The translations under genes and the position numbers were made by a program. Positions 21,948 to 35,385 of a stretch of DNA of 64,000 nt are shown here, piece after piece. The first letter of the stretch is position 1. Each line of letters starts with the position of its first letter. This DNA comes from Rosellinia necatrix (lineage: Eukaryota > Ascomycota > Sordariomycetes > Xylariales > Xylariaceae), in NCBI GenBank assembly GCA_021209875.1, contig JAGYVD010000008.1:2541501-2605500 (forward strand), given 5' to 3'. Under the pieces are notes generated by a model that was not told the DNA's origin, did no database searches, and was given only the letters and a program-made list of their open reading frames with translations.

Positions 21948-24054
21948 ATCGGCCGGAATGGGAGTGCGTTGGACAGGTCGTCAATCGTGGTAGGATGACG
22001 TCGCCCGTAGGCCACTCGCTCCCGATGGCGGAGGGATGAACCGCTTAGGGATGAACCGCTTAGGGATGAACCGCTAAGGGATGAACCGCTGAGGTATGCG
22101 CCGCAGGATGCACGCCTCGCGGTCGTAGAGTGCGCAATCGCCGGTACGGCTTGGAAACACCAACAGAGGCAGCAGTCGGCAGCAGTCGGCGACAGTAGAT
22201 ATCGTGTTGGCGTGTTTGCTACCCTAGCATCGCCCTAGATAAACCGTAATGGGCAGCACCGAGGAGAAGAAGCGTGGCGGGCCTCGATGTGTTGCTGCTC
22301 TCCCAAAGTGCGGAAAGGACAACACATGCACAGGCAAGCATTCAGGAGGATCGTCGCCAAAAAGATGCTACTCCGCCGCAATACAACTGGTTTCCCAGAA
22401 AAAGGTTGAATTGCACTGGCAGCTTTCCGACGTGCATTAGCGGCGCCCATCTACTTAGTAACTTGAAGTGTCCTGCCTGCTGTAACCAGGAGGCGCCCTT
22501 TTTTTTTTTTTATCCCTTCAGCTTAAGGACAAGTATGCATCTATCTTGATACTCGATTTGATGCATAATTATTCATATATCCAGAGTATTACCATCTGTG
22601 CAATATTACCATTTGTGCAATATTACCATTCTATGGTTGCAGTTTTCACACTCAAAGTATAAACATGATTTAACACCCACATAATATCGCATTAACCTAG
22701 GTGCCTAGCTCACATAATGCCTGTACAGAAATACTCCTATAATACCCGGATAAGCAGGGACCCTAACGTCATAAGAGACGGGATATTCAGATGTATAACG
22801 CCCCACCAGTGCAAGAGTTTGGCCTGTGCTGGGCCATAGAGGGGCAAAGCAAGCAGGTGTTGGGAGCAGAAGAAGAAGATTTGCAAATTAGTTGCAAGAC
22901 ACCAGCGAGCATAGAAAACACCATCGGCAGAGGTTGGGCCGGCCCCTGTCTAGGTGCTAGGAAGGCGCGGCTCATACATTTATGTGCCTGCCTCCGTCAG
23001 CCTTCGTCATGCCAACAAAAAGCAAGCAGACGGCGCTGACCTCTCTACTTTCCTCCCAGTATTTTTCTGCCCAATTAACAGCGAAACAATGATTGGGCTC
23101 GTTACCCTTCGACATAGGTCTTAGGCTTCTGAATATCGCGAGTTCTGTTGTGCCCTTTACGCCATTTACGCTCATACTGATACTTTCGAGCTTGGGGCTT
23201 CTTCCGAACCGCTGGGGGAGGAGGCGTCAACCCTGGACTTCTTCGAGCATGACCTGATGTTTAATGTCATGAAAGGTTTGTTGATGGAAATGATGACAAC
23301 AAGCTTAGCTGATATCAAGAATGGCTTCGTCACCACCCTTTCGCTGTGATTTGCTTATTATCAACCCAAATACTAAGAAAAAAGAAAAAAGAAAAAGAGA
23401 GACAACACAATGAACTGGGGGACGCATATACGGTCGATCCGAACCGAAGACGATGGTAGGCCAGCCGGTGTAAGCACCGGGCAGTTGCTTGTTCATATAT
23501 TGAATGACTGGACTACCTAGATAAAAGCTGATGAGCCTAGAATGGTTGGTAGGCATTATTTGGCGCTGAATCTTCCTTAGCCTTCGCTTCTAAACTTGAC
23601 TAATTATTCAGCTATGCTAACATCTCAATCGCATATGTTGTTGTCTTCGGCTGTTTCTCGCCTCGCTATTTATTCTTCACATCGGGTCGTTGTTCTGACC
23701 TAGCATGTTCAATCTTTCGACGAGTTCTTGTTTTAAACGGGGGTGTATGCGGCCCGGCTGGGACCCAGGAGTTATAAAGCTGCGTCAGGGCTTAGCGTGT
23801 TCACGTAGAACGGATTGGATATCGTTGTGAACATTTCAATTTGTACATGGTAGAAAATTGGCCGAAGGCAGCATCATGACGGGTTACAAATATAATCATC
23901 CCAGAAAAACATGACACCTATGACCCGTTAAAAAAAGACCCTGTACCTGTACACCTCTGGTGCTGATTCTAGAAAACACCCGCACAATGCGCCGGTATGC
24001 AGCCCCCCTATACCATGTCTTAACTAGTCGCAATCCTCCTTTTTGGTATCATAT
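21948..24054. other. Gene-free region between RBD2 and ACO1
   Basis: About 2.1 kb without a convincing gene. It holds a 15-bp minisatellite (22021-22090), a run of T at about 22500-22512 and a short repeat around 22586-22640 (three copies of an ATTACCAT-containing unit). A basic 52-codon minus-strand frame ends at 23102 and is open back to 23260. It could be a 3' exon of something I do not recognise. Confidence 0.5.
22021..22090. repeat. 15-bp minisatellite, four copies
   Basis: Consecutive copies of GGGATGAACCGCTTA, the later ones with A/G and T/A changes (CTAAG, CTGAG), immediately upstream of RBD2. Confidence 0.9.
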
Positions 24055-26949
24055 TTATGCGTTTTTCTTGGCCATCGTGTTCAGTGCACTGCCGTTCTGG
24101 AACCACTCGATCTGGGGTTCGTTGAAAGTGTGGTTGAGCTTGACGTTGAAGGTCTCACCATCCTTGGGGTGTACCCTTAATGTCATAGGCTGGCCGACAG
24201 CAAGCTCGGTGCACAGAAGGTCGACCTAGTGGTACGTGTCAATATAAGTTATAGTACTACGATTAGGAAGGGCTGCGGCCCAAGTGAAAACTTACCTTAT
24301 CCTCAGGCTTGATCTTGTCGTAGTCGGCGGGGTCGGCGAAAGTGAGAGGAAGCATACCCTGCTTTTTCAAGTTGGTCTCGTGGATGCGCGCGAAGCTTCG
24401 CGTGATGATGGCAAGACCGCCAAGGTGTCGGGGTTCTAGAGCGGCATGCTCACGTGAGCTACCCTCGCCGTAGTTCCAGTCACCAATGACAACCCATTTG
24501 ATGCCCTTGGCCTTGTAGTCACGGGCGACTGCCGGCACGGCATCCCATTCGCTGGTTGTAAAGTTCTTGATCTTGTTGGCTTCACCGTTGGCCTCGTTAA
24601 TGGCGCCGATCAACATATTGTTGGAAATGTTGTCCAAGTGGCCACGGTACTTGAGCCAGGGACCAGCCATGGAGATGTGATCAGTGGTGGTCTTGCCCTG
24701 GGCCTTGATTAGGATGGGCATGTCGAGCGCGTCCTTGCCGTCCCAGGCTTTGAATGGCTGAAGGATCTGAAGGCGATCGGAAGATGGGGCCACCTGAACG
24801 CTAACAGAGTCTCGGTTGGCAGGAGGAGCTTGGTAAGTGTTGTTACCGGGGTCGTATCCGCGGCTCGGGAGACCGTCGCCACCGGGGGGAGCCAACATAA
24901 ACTCATTGCCATCCTTGTCCTTTAGCTTATCGGTCAGGGGGTTGAAATGGAGAGAGCCCGCAATCGACAAAGCAACCACTAGGTCGGGTGATGTCACGAA
25001 GGAGTGGGTGGCCGGGTTGCCGTCGTTACGACCAGTGAAATTTCGGTTGTAGGACGAGAGAATTGAGTTAGGCGTGCCTTTCTTGACATCTTTGCGGTCC
25101 CATTGACCAATGCACGGGCCACAGGCATTTGCGAGAACCACGCCACCGAACTCCTCAAATGTCTGGAGCTGGCCGTCTCGGGCAATAGTAGCACGGATTT
25201 GCTCAGAGCCGGGAGTGACGACGAAAGCGGCCTTGGACTTGATACCGTGGTCCAGAGCATCGCGGGCAATGGAGGCAGCACGGCTCATATCCTCATATGA
25301 CGAGTTGGTGCAAGATCCGATCAGACCGACCTTAAGATCTTCGGGCCAGTTGTTGGCCTTGACAGCCTCGCTGAACTTGGAAATAGGGGTAGCTAGATCG
25401 GGGGTAAAAGGTCCATTGATATGAGGTTCGAGCTCAGAAAGGTTGATCTCGATGAGTTGGTCGTACTCCGCACCTTCGTCCTGGCGGAGCTCCTTGGCAT
25501 AATCGCGAGCGTAGTCGCCGATAGCAGTTCGTTTAGTGGCAGCGAGGTAATCGTACATGCGGTCATTGAAGGGGAAGACGGAGGTAGTCGCACCAATCTC
25601 GGCACTGTATTAGCCTCAGTTAGCACTAGTATTGCAGGAAAAATCAGATGTTAGGAAAAAGTATATCAGCTCCAATCTGAGGTCACCAAAAGCCCGGTAA
25701 ATAAGCTGAAAAAGTGGAGGCGATAGAAAGCGGAATAAACTAACCCCATGTTACCTATGAACACAGTCAGTAAAATATATTTTATATGGAGACAGAGAGG
25801 GAGGCTTACAGATTGTTCCCATGCCAGTTGCAGAAATGCTGTCAACACCAGATCCGTGGTACTCGACAATAGCACCAGTACCACCCTTGACAGTGAGGAT
25901 GCCAGCAACCTTAAGGATGATGTCTGTCAAGGAAGTTAGCGCCCATGACATCTTCACAATTTAAGATGGCAACCAATAGCTTACCCTTAGGCGCGGTCCA
26001 GCCTGACAGCTGTCCAGTAAGTTTGACACCAATAAACTTGGGGGCTTTCAGTTCCCAAGGCAGATTCGCTGTAGTACTCAAGAGTCAGTGATCACTCTTT
26101 TAGTGTGACTTATAGGTTTGTTCAATTTCATCCCAACTCAAACAAGTGCCTTCATAACCCCCAAGTCACAAAAGCGAGAAATGGCTCTCAGAATTGCTTA
26201 CCCATAACATCGACAGCGTCAGCACCACCAACACCAATAGCGCACATTCCCAAACCGCCAGCGTTGGGAGTATGCGAGTCAGTGCCGATCAAGAGGCCAC
26301 CAGGGAAAGCGTAGTTCTCAAGAAGGATCTGGTGAATGATACCAGACCCAGGGCGCCAGAAACCAATGTTGTACTTGGCACAAGCCGAGGACAAAAAGTC
26401 GTAAACCTCCTTGTTGATGCTCACGGCACGCTCAAGATCCTTCTCGCCACCGATCTGGGCCTCGATTAAGTGATCGCAGTGGACCGTGGTGGGGTTGGCG
26501 ACCTGGGGCATGCCAGCAGACATGAATTGCAGAATGGCCATCTGGGCGGTGGCATCCTGGCAGGCCACGCGATCGGGTCGCAGCTTGAGGTAGGAGACAC
26601 CTCGCTGGATGTCCTGGCCATGAGGATCGTCGAGATGAGAGTATAAAATCTTCTCGGCATAGGTCAGAGGTCGGTTCAGGCGTGAGCGGACGATCGACAG
26701 ATTCTCCGACATCTTCTTGTAGTTGATAAAGTTGCCCTCCTCCCAGTTGTTTTGCTTGACCTATACATCGAGGGACATTTAGCACGCAGGGTAGATTGAG
26801 ACGAGAGCGGCTCCGGTCGGAGGCTTAGAATGACTTACCTTCTTGTCGAGGGGAGAGTCTGACACGGTGGCCATGGTTCTGCGGAGGCCCATGTTGGTCG
26901 CGACCCGCGAACGGGCTACGTTACCCAGGACCTGTCGTGTGGCTAACAT
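24055..26949 (-). CDS. ACO1: Aconitate hydratase, mitochondrial (aconitase)
   Basis: Iron-sulfur enzyme of the TCA cycle that converts citrate to isocitrate. The N-terminus [19 protein letters not shown] is a typical mitochondrial presequence, rich in Arg and lacking acidic residues. Core motifs are [28 protein letters not shown] and GGADAVDVM. The 4Fe-4S cysteines lie in [11 protein letters not shown] and [18 protein letters not shown] and the swivel-domain [18 protein letters not shown] follow. The protein ends [15 protein letters not shown]. At least seven exons were traced, including a 10-nt microexon at 25745-25754 that joins GMGTIC to NMG and [14 protein letters not shown]. The last exon starts at [13 protein letters not shown]. 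No frame break; all ligands present. The GC-rich third positions suggest a highly expressed gene. Confidence 0.96.
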
Positions 26950-27638
26950 GTTGACAGCAGAGGTCCCGCGAGATCTGGAAATGTAGCGATGAGGGCACGC
27001 GATCGGAAGCGCACACTCTTAACAATTGAGCGTCCCCAGGGTATCACTAGAGCGGCGAAGGGGAAATAAAGGCATGAACAGTCTCCGACTAACGAGAGAA
27101 CTGAGGTAGAGGAGTGGAGGGAAAGGGGATGTTGAAGTAATGGGAAAGGAAGGAGAAAAGGTGTGGAGAGAATCTGGTTCGTGATAAAAGAAGCGATGGG
27201 ATGGATGAATGGAGCCGAATAGCGAAGCTGTTCTCTCCCACTTCGGTACTGGCAGGGGCTCGTCGGCTTAGGCAGTCGAGGTGCATGTATCGAGCAGGTA
27301 TCGTGCCGCGGGGCAGGGGAGGAATGGTACCTTGACAAGTACGCCGAGGTATTCAAACCCACCCTTTCGGACTGGTAATGGCCGGCTGAACGGACGAATC
27401 AGCGCAGGCCTAATTACGTCCAGGTACTTGTTTTGGAGGCTTGGGGCACAAGACCTCCTGTGTTGTGACCTCACCTTCCTGGTGGCAATCGGTGCTATTA
27501 CGTAGGTGCCTTACACTGCGTGCAAATCGTCGCATCCATCTCGAATTTTCATTTGCCCTACTTACTTTTCAGTCTTATTTACGGCCATATCCCATTCACC
27601 ATTCATCTACTGGCAAACTCTTGAACTGTACCTCTAAC

Positions 27639-28034
27639 ATGATTATTTTCGTCAACCCTGATTGGCCCGAATACAATGGCTACCCGGAATGTGGATTCAT
27701 AAAGGATGAAAGCGGCCCCCTAGGCACGGATAACGTTGCACGCATTAGGCTGTCGTTCAGCTTCCGAACTGGGATACCTAGCAGAGGTTCGGACAGACTC
27801 CTACTCATAAGTTATCCCTCACAATACATCCCCCCAGACACTGGAGGCCAGCATGGCTTCGACTCAAGGTCAGTTTATTTCCGTGCTCAGTCTTCTGTCC
27901 GAATTGAAAAGGCAAGCGCGTCCTATTCATTCAAACCTGACAACGAATGTTTCGGCGAATCCGATCTTGTTGCTAGTCGGCCTCTGCCCCCGATGCTTCC
28001 CCACGAAACAGCACCTAGCGAGCTATCTGTGTAA
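27639..28034 (+). CDS. Possible hypothetical protein, weak
   Basis: Open frame starting MIIFVNPDWPEYNGYPECGF and ending SELSV, 131 aa. I recognise no domain, signal peptide, membrane segment or repeat. The composition is protein-like (mixed aromatic, acidic and basic residues), and the frame is the longest in a nearly 2-kb gap, but a random frame of this size is quite possible. The upstream in-frame extension to 27441 adds nothing recognisable. Confidence 0.18.
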   Translation: MIIFVNPDWPEYNGYPECGFIKDESGPLGTDNVARIRLSFSFRTGIPSRGSDRLLLISYPSQYIPPDTGGQHGFDSRSVYFRAQSSVRIEKASASYSFKPDNECFGESDLVASRPLPPMLPHETAPSELSV

Positions 28035-28889
28035 TGTGCCTACACTGCCCTTGTCTAGGCAGCCCAGGAGAATCGTGATCCCAGCCTAGCCTAGCCGATG
28101 GCCCTACTCCACAAACGGCATCGTGCCCGTCTATACTACTCAATACATTCTTGACTGAAGTTTCATGATCTAAGGCTTTGGATATGTACAAGGATGTATG
28201 CTGGCGTTTATACCGTAGTTATGAACGCGACTTTTTTCTCAAATAAAGCATTAAGGGAAATCTATAGAGCAAAAGCAACGTTGGGGAAGATATATGCAAC
28301 CATGGATGGGCATCTCCTACGGCTGATTGGAATATAAACTCCCGAGAGACGTAAGCTCCTTGTCTAAAAAGTTGTGCCTTGCAACTCCGTTGCCATGTGA
28401 AACCAGTTCAAGCCTGCAGCAACTTTTTCAGCACCAAGACAAAATTTGCAAGGTCTGGAGACCAAGCGCTGGCGGGGCATTGAATCAATTGCCCAATCAA
28501 TGGAGGGGTGGGCTTGCGACTTGCCTCGGCGCAAGGGGCATGCCTTAGGAGGATCCGATCGGACAAGTCCGACAAATGTTATCGGATGTACCAAGGCCAC
28601 AAGATTTTATTTCCCTCAGCCTACCCACCTACAAGTAAGAATACTTACTTGGTATTCGTATTTTCGTATAGTTGCATTAAGCTGACAACATTTCGTGAAT
28701 TTGTGAGTACATACCCTTCACACCAAAAACTTTTCATGCCTATCTCGTGAGAATTTGCACATGCTTGGGCCAATGTCTGATACCTTGGTGAGTAGGTAGG
28801 TAGTCCCTGTCAGTGCCACCCTCAGCCGTCACCTGGCTGTGGTACACTAAAATGGATCCAGGCGCCAAATGAGGTCATTGTTTTGAAGC

Positions 28890-28894
28890 CTTGG
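28890..28894. repeat. Target-site duplication, left copy (CTTGG)
   Basis: CTTGG immediately before the TG start of the left LTR; matches 35557-35561 after the right LTR. Confidence 0.85.
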
Positions 28895-29065
28895 TGTAGC
28901 AACAATGCCGGGATGCCAAGATGCGTGGCTCAATCTAGTGTATTCATTTATATCTGTCAGTTGTATAAAAGATAAATCTAAGTGTTGGCCACTATGTATA
29001 AGATGGAGACCTTAAGTCCTAAAAATACGGACCCACTTATAAAATAAATAGGGTCTTTTTTTATA
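28895..29065. repeat. Left LTR (171 bp)
   Basis: Starts TGTAGCAACAATGCCGGGAT and ends in seven T followed by ATA. The first ~110 bases are GC-normal, while the last ~60 carry C-to-T and G-to-A changes relative to the right copy. Confidence 0.9.
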
Positions 29066-32000
29066 AAGTGCCCCCTACTAAAAATAACGATGCCTTTATT
29101 GTTAATATATATAAATTAAGCCTTCATTTCTTTATATCTTTATAGCTAGTTTCTTTTGTCAGTAATCCATTAATAAGTCTGCTGCTTTATTTTTTAATTC
29201 TTAAAATATAACCTATTTATAATATTTTAGTTCTAAGCCTACATATTTTAAAAAATATTTACGTTTGCTGTGATTTTTATTAATAAGTCTTTTGTTATAT
29301 ATTTTTAAATAAACGTTTTCAAAATGTAGCAACATTCTGCTGAAATAATTTATAAAAAGAGCTAGTTTTAAATAGTTTATAGATATTACGTTATAAATTT
29401 TAAAGTGCTCAGGAAATTTAAACTTGTATATAAATCTGTTTATTTTATTAAATATTTTAAAAAGCCCTGCGTATTATTATCCTAGCTTGCAGCTTAAGCT
29501 AGCAGCTTTAAATATATTATAACCTTTATATAGTTATAATAATATTTTATCGCCAAGTTTAAAAAACATTAATTAATAACGTTAATTATAATATATTTTA
29601 GCTGTTATAAATAATAACGCTATAGCGTCGCTTATTTTAATATAAAATTTAAGCTTAAGCAGATTAGAAATAAAAATAAAAGCGCTAATATATTTTAATA
29701 TAAAGTTAAAAATAAATTTTAAAATTATTTCTACAAGCGTTTAGCCTGTTGTTATTAATATAACGTTATATAGTTTAAATTAAAGTTTAAAAACTAAGTT
29801 TTTTTAGTTTGCTAAGTCTTTTAAAACGTAAAAATAATATTTAAGCATAGATTTAATCATAAAAATAAATCGTTTATTTTAGCTGTTTATTATTAAATAA
29901 TATGCTGTTGTATATAAAAGTTGTATGTTTAAACGTGTTTATATATATTTTTACAGGTCGGCAAAAAATTTAAAGTCCTAGTTGCTAAACATTATTTTAA
30001 AAATTTCCTATGTAGCAAACAAAAGTTTGTTTAACAAAATGTCTGCTTATTAAAAAGCTGTTTAGTTGTATTAACCAGAAATAATTTAAAAAGCTTTTAA
30101 AAGTTTGTATATTATAACTATAAATACGTTGTACTATTAGTTCGATATAAAAAAAGCTAGTGCTATATTAATTATAATAATATAAAATAAGCAGAGTAGA
30201 TTAAATATTAGTTATAATAATCCGTACAACTTATAATTATAATTATAAAATATAGCATATTTAAAACATGCTTTAAAATACTTTTTAAGCTTTTTTATTA
30301 ATAATAAACTAACTTGCTATAGCTTAAAAACATAAATTATTAATATAATTATTATTATATAATAATTTAAAAATCTTTTAAACGTAGTTCTATAATATAT
30401 ATAATCTATTAGCTGTTTTACTAATTTTTTATAATAAGCCGTTTTAAAAATAAAATAAAAAGTTGGCTTAATTAGCAGCGTTTAAACTTACGTTTTAAAT
30501 TATTAGTTTTAACATATTTATTTATTTAAAATCTTTTTATAACTTTACTGCAATTATATTTTAAATTTTAAAATATTTAAATTAGCGTTATATTTTTAAA
30601 AAGCTAATTATTTTTAAAGCTAAACATAGTTATTAATTTAAAAGCTAGTATTACGTTTACTAAAAATGTTTACTGTTTTTTTATATTGTTTAAAAAAAAT
30701 TCTAGGTCGGCCGTTTAAAGCTTTATAAATTTTATAAATATTAAAAGCTTTAATAAAACATTTAAAACTATATATAATTTCCCAGGTTTATATAAAATAA
30801 TAAAAATAAAACAATTAATATATTCTATAGCTTAAACTAATCTTAAGTTTTAATTGTTTAGCGTTATTAAATTTATAACGTTTTTATAATTTATAAAACT
30901 TATAATTAATTTATAATTTATAAAAATATATATACTATACGTTATATTAATTTAATGCTAAGTTTTATAAAGCGCTTATATAAATTTTAATATTTTTATT
31001 TTTATAAGCTAGTAATTTATTTTTTAATGTTGCTAAAATATAAAACAAAAAAGCAATAAGTTGTATTATAGTAAATAAAAAAAATATTATTAGTTTGCCT
31101 GCAAGCGATAAAATTTTAAAAAAAAATTCTTTTGCAACATAATATATTAATACGCTGATTCTATGCTATAATATATTAAAATTAATATATAACAGCCGTT
31201 TAATTAAAAAAAAATATAATATTATATATTTAATAAGGTTTTTTTTAAGCGTTTTAAATATAAGTTTTTCCGCTTTTATAAAAGTATTTATAAATATATT
31301 CGCTGCTTATTTTTTACGACCTAACTTAGTTTGCTTAGTCTGTTTTTTATTTTTAATGTTTATAAGTTTATATATATGTTTATAAAAGTTAGCTTTTAGT
31401 ATATTTTTTTTTTTTTTAAAGGTTTAATAAGTTGTGCGTATTTAAGTATATTGCTTTTAAAATAGCCTGCTATATTTAAAAATATTTTAAAATTTTTAAA
31501 AAAAGTTGGAAATGCCAGTTTTACAATAGCTTTTAGTTTTTGTTTAGTTATAAACAGCTTAAAAAAGTTAACTAGTTAGCTTAATACTACTATATTAAAA
31601 AAACTTATAAAAAACTTAAACAAACTTACAAAAATATTATATAAACGTAATAATATTAATATTTAATATAAATCTTAATAGTATACTTAAAATTTAAGGG
31701 AAACAACGCAAATATTATCGCAGTAATAATCTGCTGCTGGTATAAGCTTTAATATAATGTTTATTTATTATTAAACGTATATATTATTATTTTTATATTT
31801 TATAACAAAATAATTAAATATATATTGCTTATAAGCTGTTATAACTGTTATTATTAAACATATAAACGGATAAATAAGCTATTAATAATAAAAAGCTATT
31901 GCGTTAAATATAATAATAAATATTATATTTAATATTTTTATAGCATATTGTTTTAAAATTTTATTAAATATAAATTTAGCAGGTTAATTTTATTAAATAA

Positions 32001-35000
32001 ACGCACGTTTATAACTATTTGTTTTTTTTTTAACTCTTGTGGTCAAGTTAAACATTAATTTTAAATAATAAATATAAAAAAAAAATAAAACTGGTTAACG
32101 TGTGCAAAAAACTCTGTTTGTTTTTTTAGTTTAAATATAATATTTTTAATAATTTGCTAATCTTTTATGTTAAAAAATATATATAATATTTTTTAAGTAT
32201 ATTTTTTTAACTAAAAATAAAATAAAATATAAGCTGCTTTTTTTAAAATAACAATAAAACTAATATTTTAGAATATATCTATAAATTTTATAATCAGGTT
32301 AAATAATATTTAAATATATTTAAAGTAGTTTAAATGTTTATATATAATAATTTTTATAAAATATGTGATTATATTTTCTGTTTATATAATAAAATTCCTA
32401 AAATCTTTTAGTATTTTTTAAAATTAGTTTTAAAAATATATACAGCTAATTTAAAAATACTTTTTAATTCTCTGCTTTATACTTTCTATAATCAGGTTTA
32501 AAAAAAACATATAACCTAACTTAATATATTTACAAAAATATATTATATCGTTAATATTATTTTATACAAATATCTGTTTAATTATATTATTTATTATAGC
32601 TGCTATATATATAATTACATTAGTTGTCGGCTTAAACAAACTATTTTATTTAAAAAACGCTTTATATAATACAGCTAGTTAGAAATATAAACAAAAAAAA
32701 ATAGCTATTAATATAACTATATATATTTTTATTTTACCGGCTGCACTCAGCAACACTAAAAAAAATACGGCTATTTTATATAACTAAATAACGGCAAGCT
32801 TTCTACTAAATATAATATTAATTTATTCTACGTTTAAAATATCCATTTTTAACAACATTTTAGCTTAAAGTTTTTTTATAAAGGTAATCTTTTTTATAAA
32901 ACTAACGATTGCTGGTTTGCTATTTTAAACTCTTTTAAAAAAAAATTCTACGATAATATATTTTAATGTTTTATATTATTTTTCTGTTATACTTTTAATA
33001 ATTATTAAAATAACACGTTATTTTATATATAAACTAAAATATTATGCTAACGCTTAAAATTTATTAGCTAAAATCTTTATACAGCTTATATTTTTATATA
33101 TTATCTTTTTATGCTTAATATCTTAAAATGTTATAATAAACATTTAAAAATATATTTTCGACTTATATATAAATTTTATGCTAATATCTGGACATAAGTC
33201 TATTATAAATTTAATAATTAAAATTTAAAATATATAAATATAAAAAGTAGCAACAACGTGCTTATAATCTAACATTTAAAATATATATTTTAATATTATA
33301 ACATTTATATGTTCTATTTAAAGTTTTATAACAAATGTTATTAAAAAAATTTATATGTGCTACGCAGTAATATGTTTATATAGTTTATTTTTAAAAAAAA
33401 ATTTTTAATAATATTATTAGCACTATATTTCTGCAGAAGTAGTAATTATTATAAAGTTTATAGCTTTAAAAATATCTTTATTATTTTTAAGCAGGCCAAA
33501 CCTGTTTAATATATTTTTACAGCTAAAAATCAGGTTATATGTTTAAAAATATTAGTTTAAATTGTTTAGTTAAAACTATTTTTTTAAATACTCTAGACTA
33601 TATATGTTCTTTTATAATTAAAGCGACTAAGCTGTGTTGCTTTTTTTAATGTTTTATATATTATAAGCTTTTTATGTTAAATTTTAAAAAAACTGTTATA
33701 AAAAAGTTTATTAATTAAGCTAAGTATATTTACGTTAAACGTTAATATTTTAACCAGATCTAGCTATAAAGTTAATAATAGGATTTTTTTAATTATTTTA
33801 GTAATATAAGCGACCGTAATAATTACTTTTATATTTACTTCTGCTGCAGTAATAAAAGTTCTAATATAATTAATTAGTTTTATATTAAATATAAAAAAAA
33901 CTTTACGTTTATAAAAAAAAAAATTAAAATTAAAAAAGCTTTTAAAAGTGTTTTTATTTTTAATTTTTTTAACTTTAAACTTAATTATTTAAAAAAAACC
34001 AAAAATAATTTAGCTTGCTATAATATTAAAAAAAAGCAGGTCTATAATATAATAGTTAATATGCTTGTTTTTTAAAAATGCTTTTTTTATTATTAATGCT
34101 GCTAAAAAAATCGCCTAGTATTATATTATTATTTAGTTTATTTAGCTAACTTTTAATTTTTATATTAAATATTTTAAATGCTGCTAATAATTAATTTTAA
34201 AATAAATAATTATATATTTTAGCATTATATATAATATTTTAAATAAAAATATAAATAGATTTGCTTTATTAAAAGTTATATAATATAAAATAATATATTT
34301 ATAAGCTTTAAAAATTTTATTATAGTTTTTTAAAGCAGATTTAAAGTTTAATATATATATTTTTATTATATTTATATATAAAGCAATTTTTTTACGTTTA
34401 TAAGTTCTATTATATATTATAATAATATTATAGCTTAAAAATATATTATTTAAATAATATTAACTTTAGCTTTTTATATATTTTAGCTAAATATTTTAAA
34501 CGATTTATAAAAGTTTATATATTAATATATATAGTTTTTAATAAAAAATTAAAAAGCTGACTTTTTTAGTTTAAAATTTTATTACTACTATTAATATAAC
34601 TAAATATAAATGTTTTATTTTATATTTATTAAATTATTTAAACCATGATTTTTAAAATATTTATTTTTAGCAAAAAAGCTAAAGCAATTAAATTTGCAGC
34701 GTTTTTTATAAACAGCAGCTATAATTATTAAAATATTTTAAATAAAAATAGCAGTAAATTATAAAATAAATTAAATATAAAATTAAAAAGTTTTTTAATA
34801 TAATTTTATATTGTTTTTAAAACATTTAAAAACTTAAATTAATATAAAAAACAGACTTTAATTAACTAAAAAAAAAAAATCTTTTAATACTGTTAATATA
34901 ATAAAGCGTTATAGTTTTTATATAAAATAATTAATATAATTAAAAGTTGCTTATATTACTTTTTAAAAAATTTAAAATTTAGCTTTAAATTCTGTTTATT

Positions 35001-35385
35001 TAATTAAATAAAATATATTGTTATAAATTTTTAAAAATAACGTTACAACTTTTTAAATGTTGTTTAAATTATAAAGTTTTATAAAGTTTATATTTAAATA
35101 TTTTATATAATAAAATTGTAAAATTTAACGTTTAAAAGCTATAATTACTAGTTAACTGTTAATATATATAGTTTATTCTGTTAATATAAAATATAAAATT
35201 TTATAAATATAAATAAAAAACTTTTATAGATTTAATTAAAAATTAGAAAACTAAAATAAAAAATTAGCAAAATTAGTTAAGCTTTATAAATTTAAAGCTA
35301 GATTTTAAAAAGCTGGCGAACCGCTAATACTAAAAGCAAAATAAAAAACAAAATTAAATAATTAAAATAATCGCCAGCTATTAAT

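Larger units (their letters stand above)
26950..28894. other. Region between ACO1 and the LTR element
   Basis: The first few hundred bases are the ACO1 5' leader and promoter, with pyrimidine tracts on the minus strand. The rest up to the retrotransposon has no recognisable gene apart from a weak 131-aa frame at 27639-28034 (listed separately). Base composition is normal right up to the left LTR edge. Confidence 0.5.
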
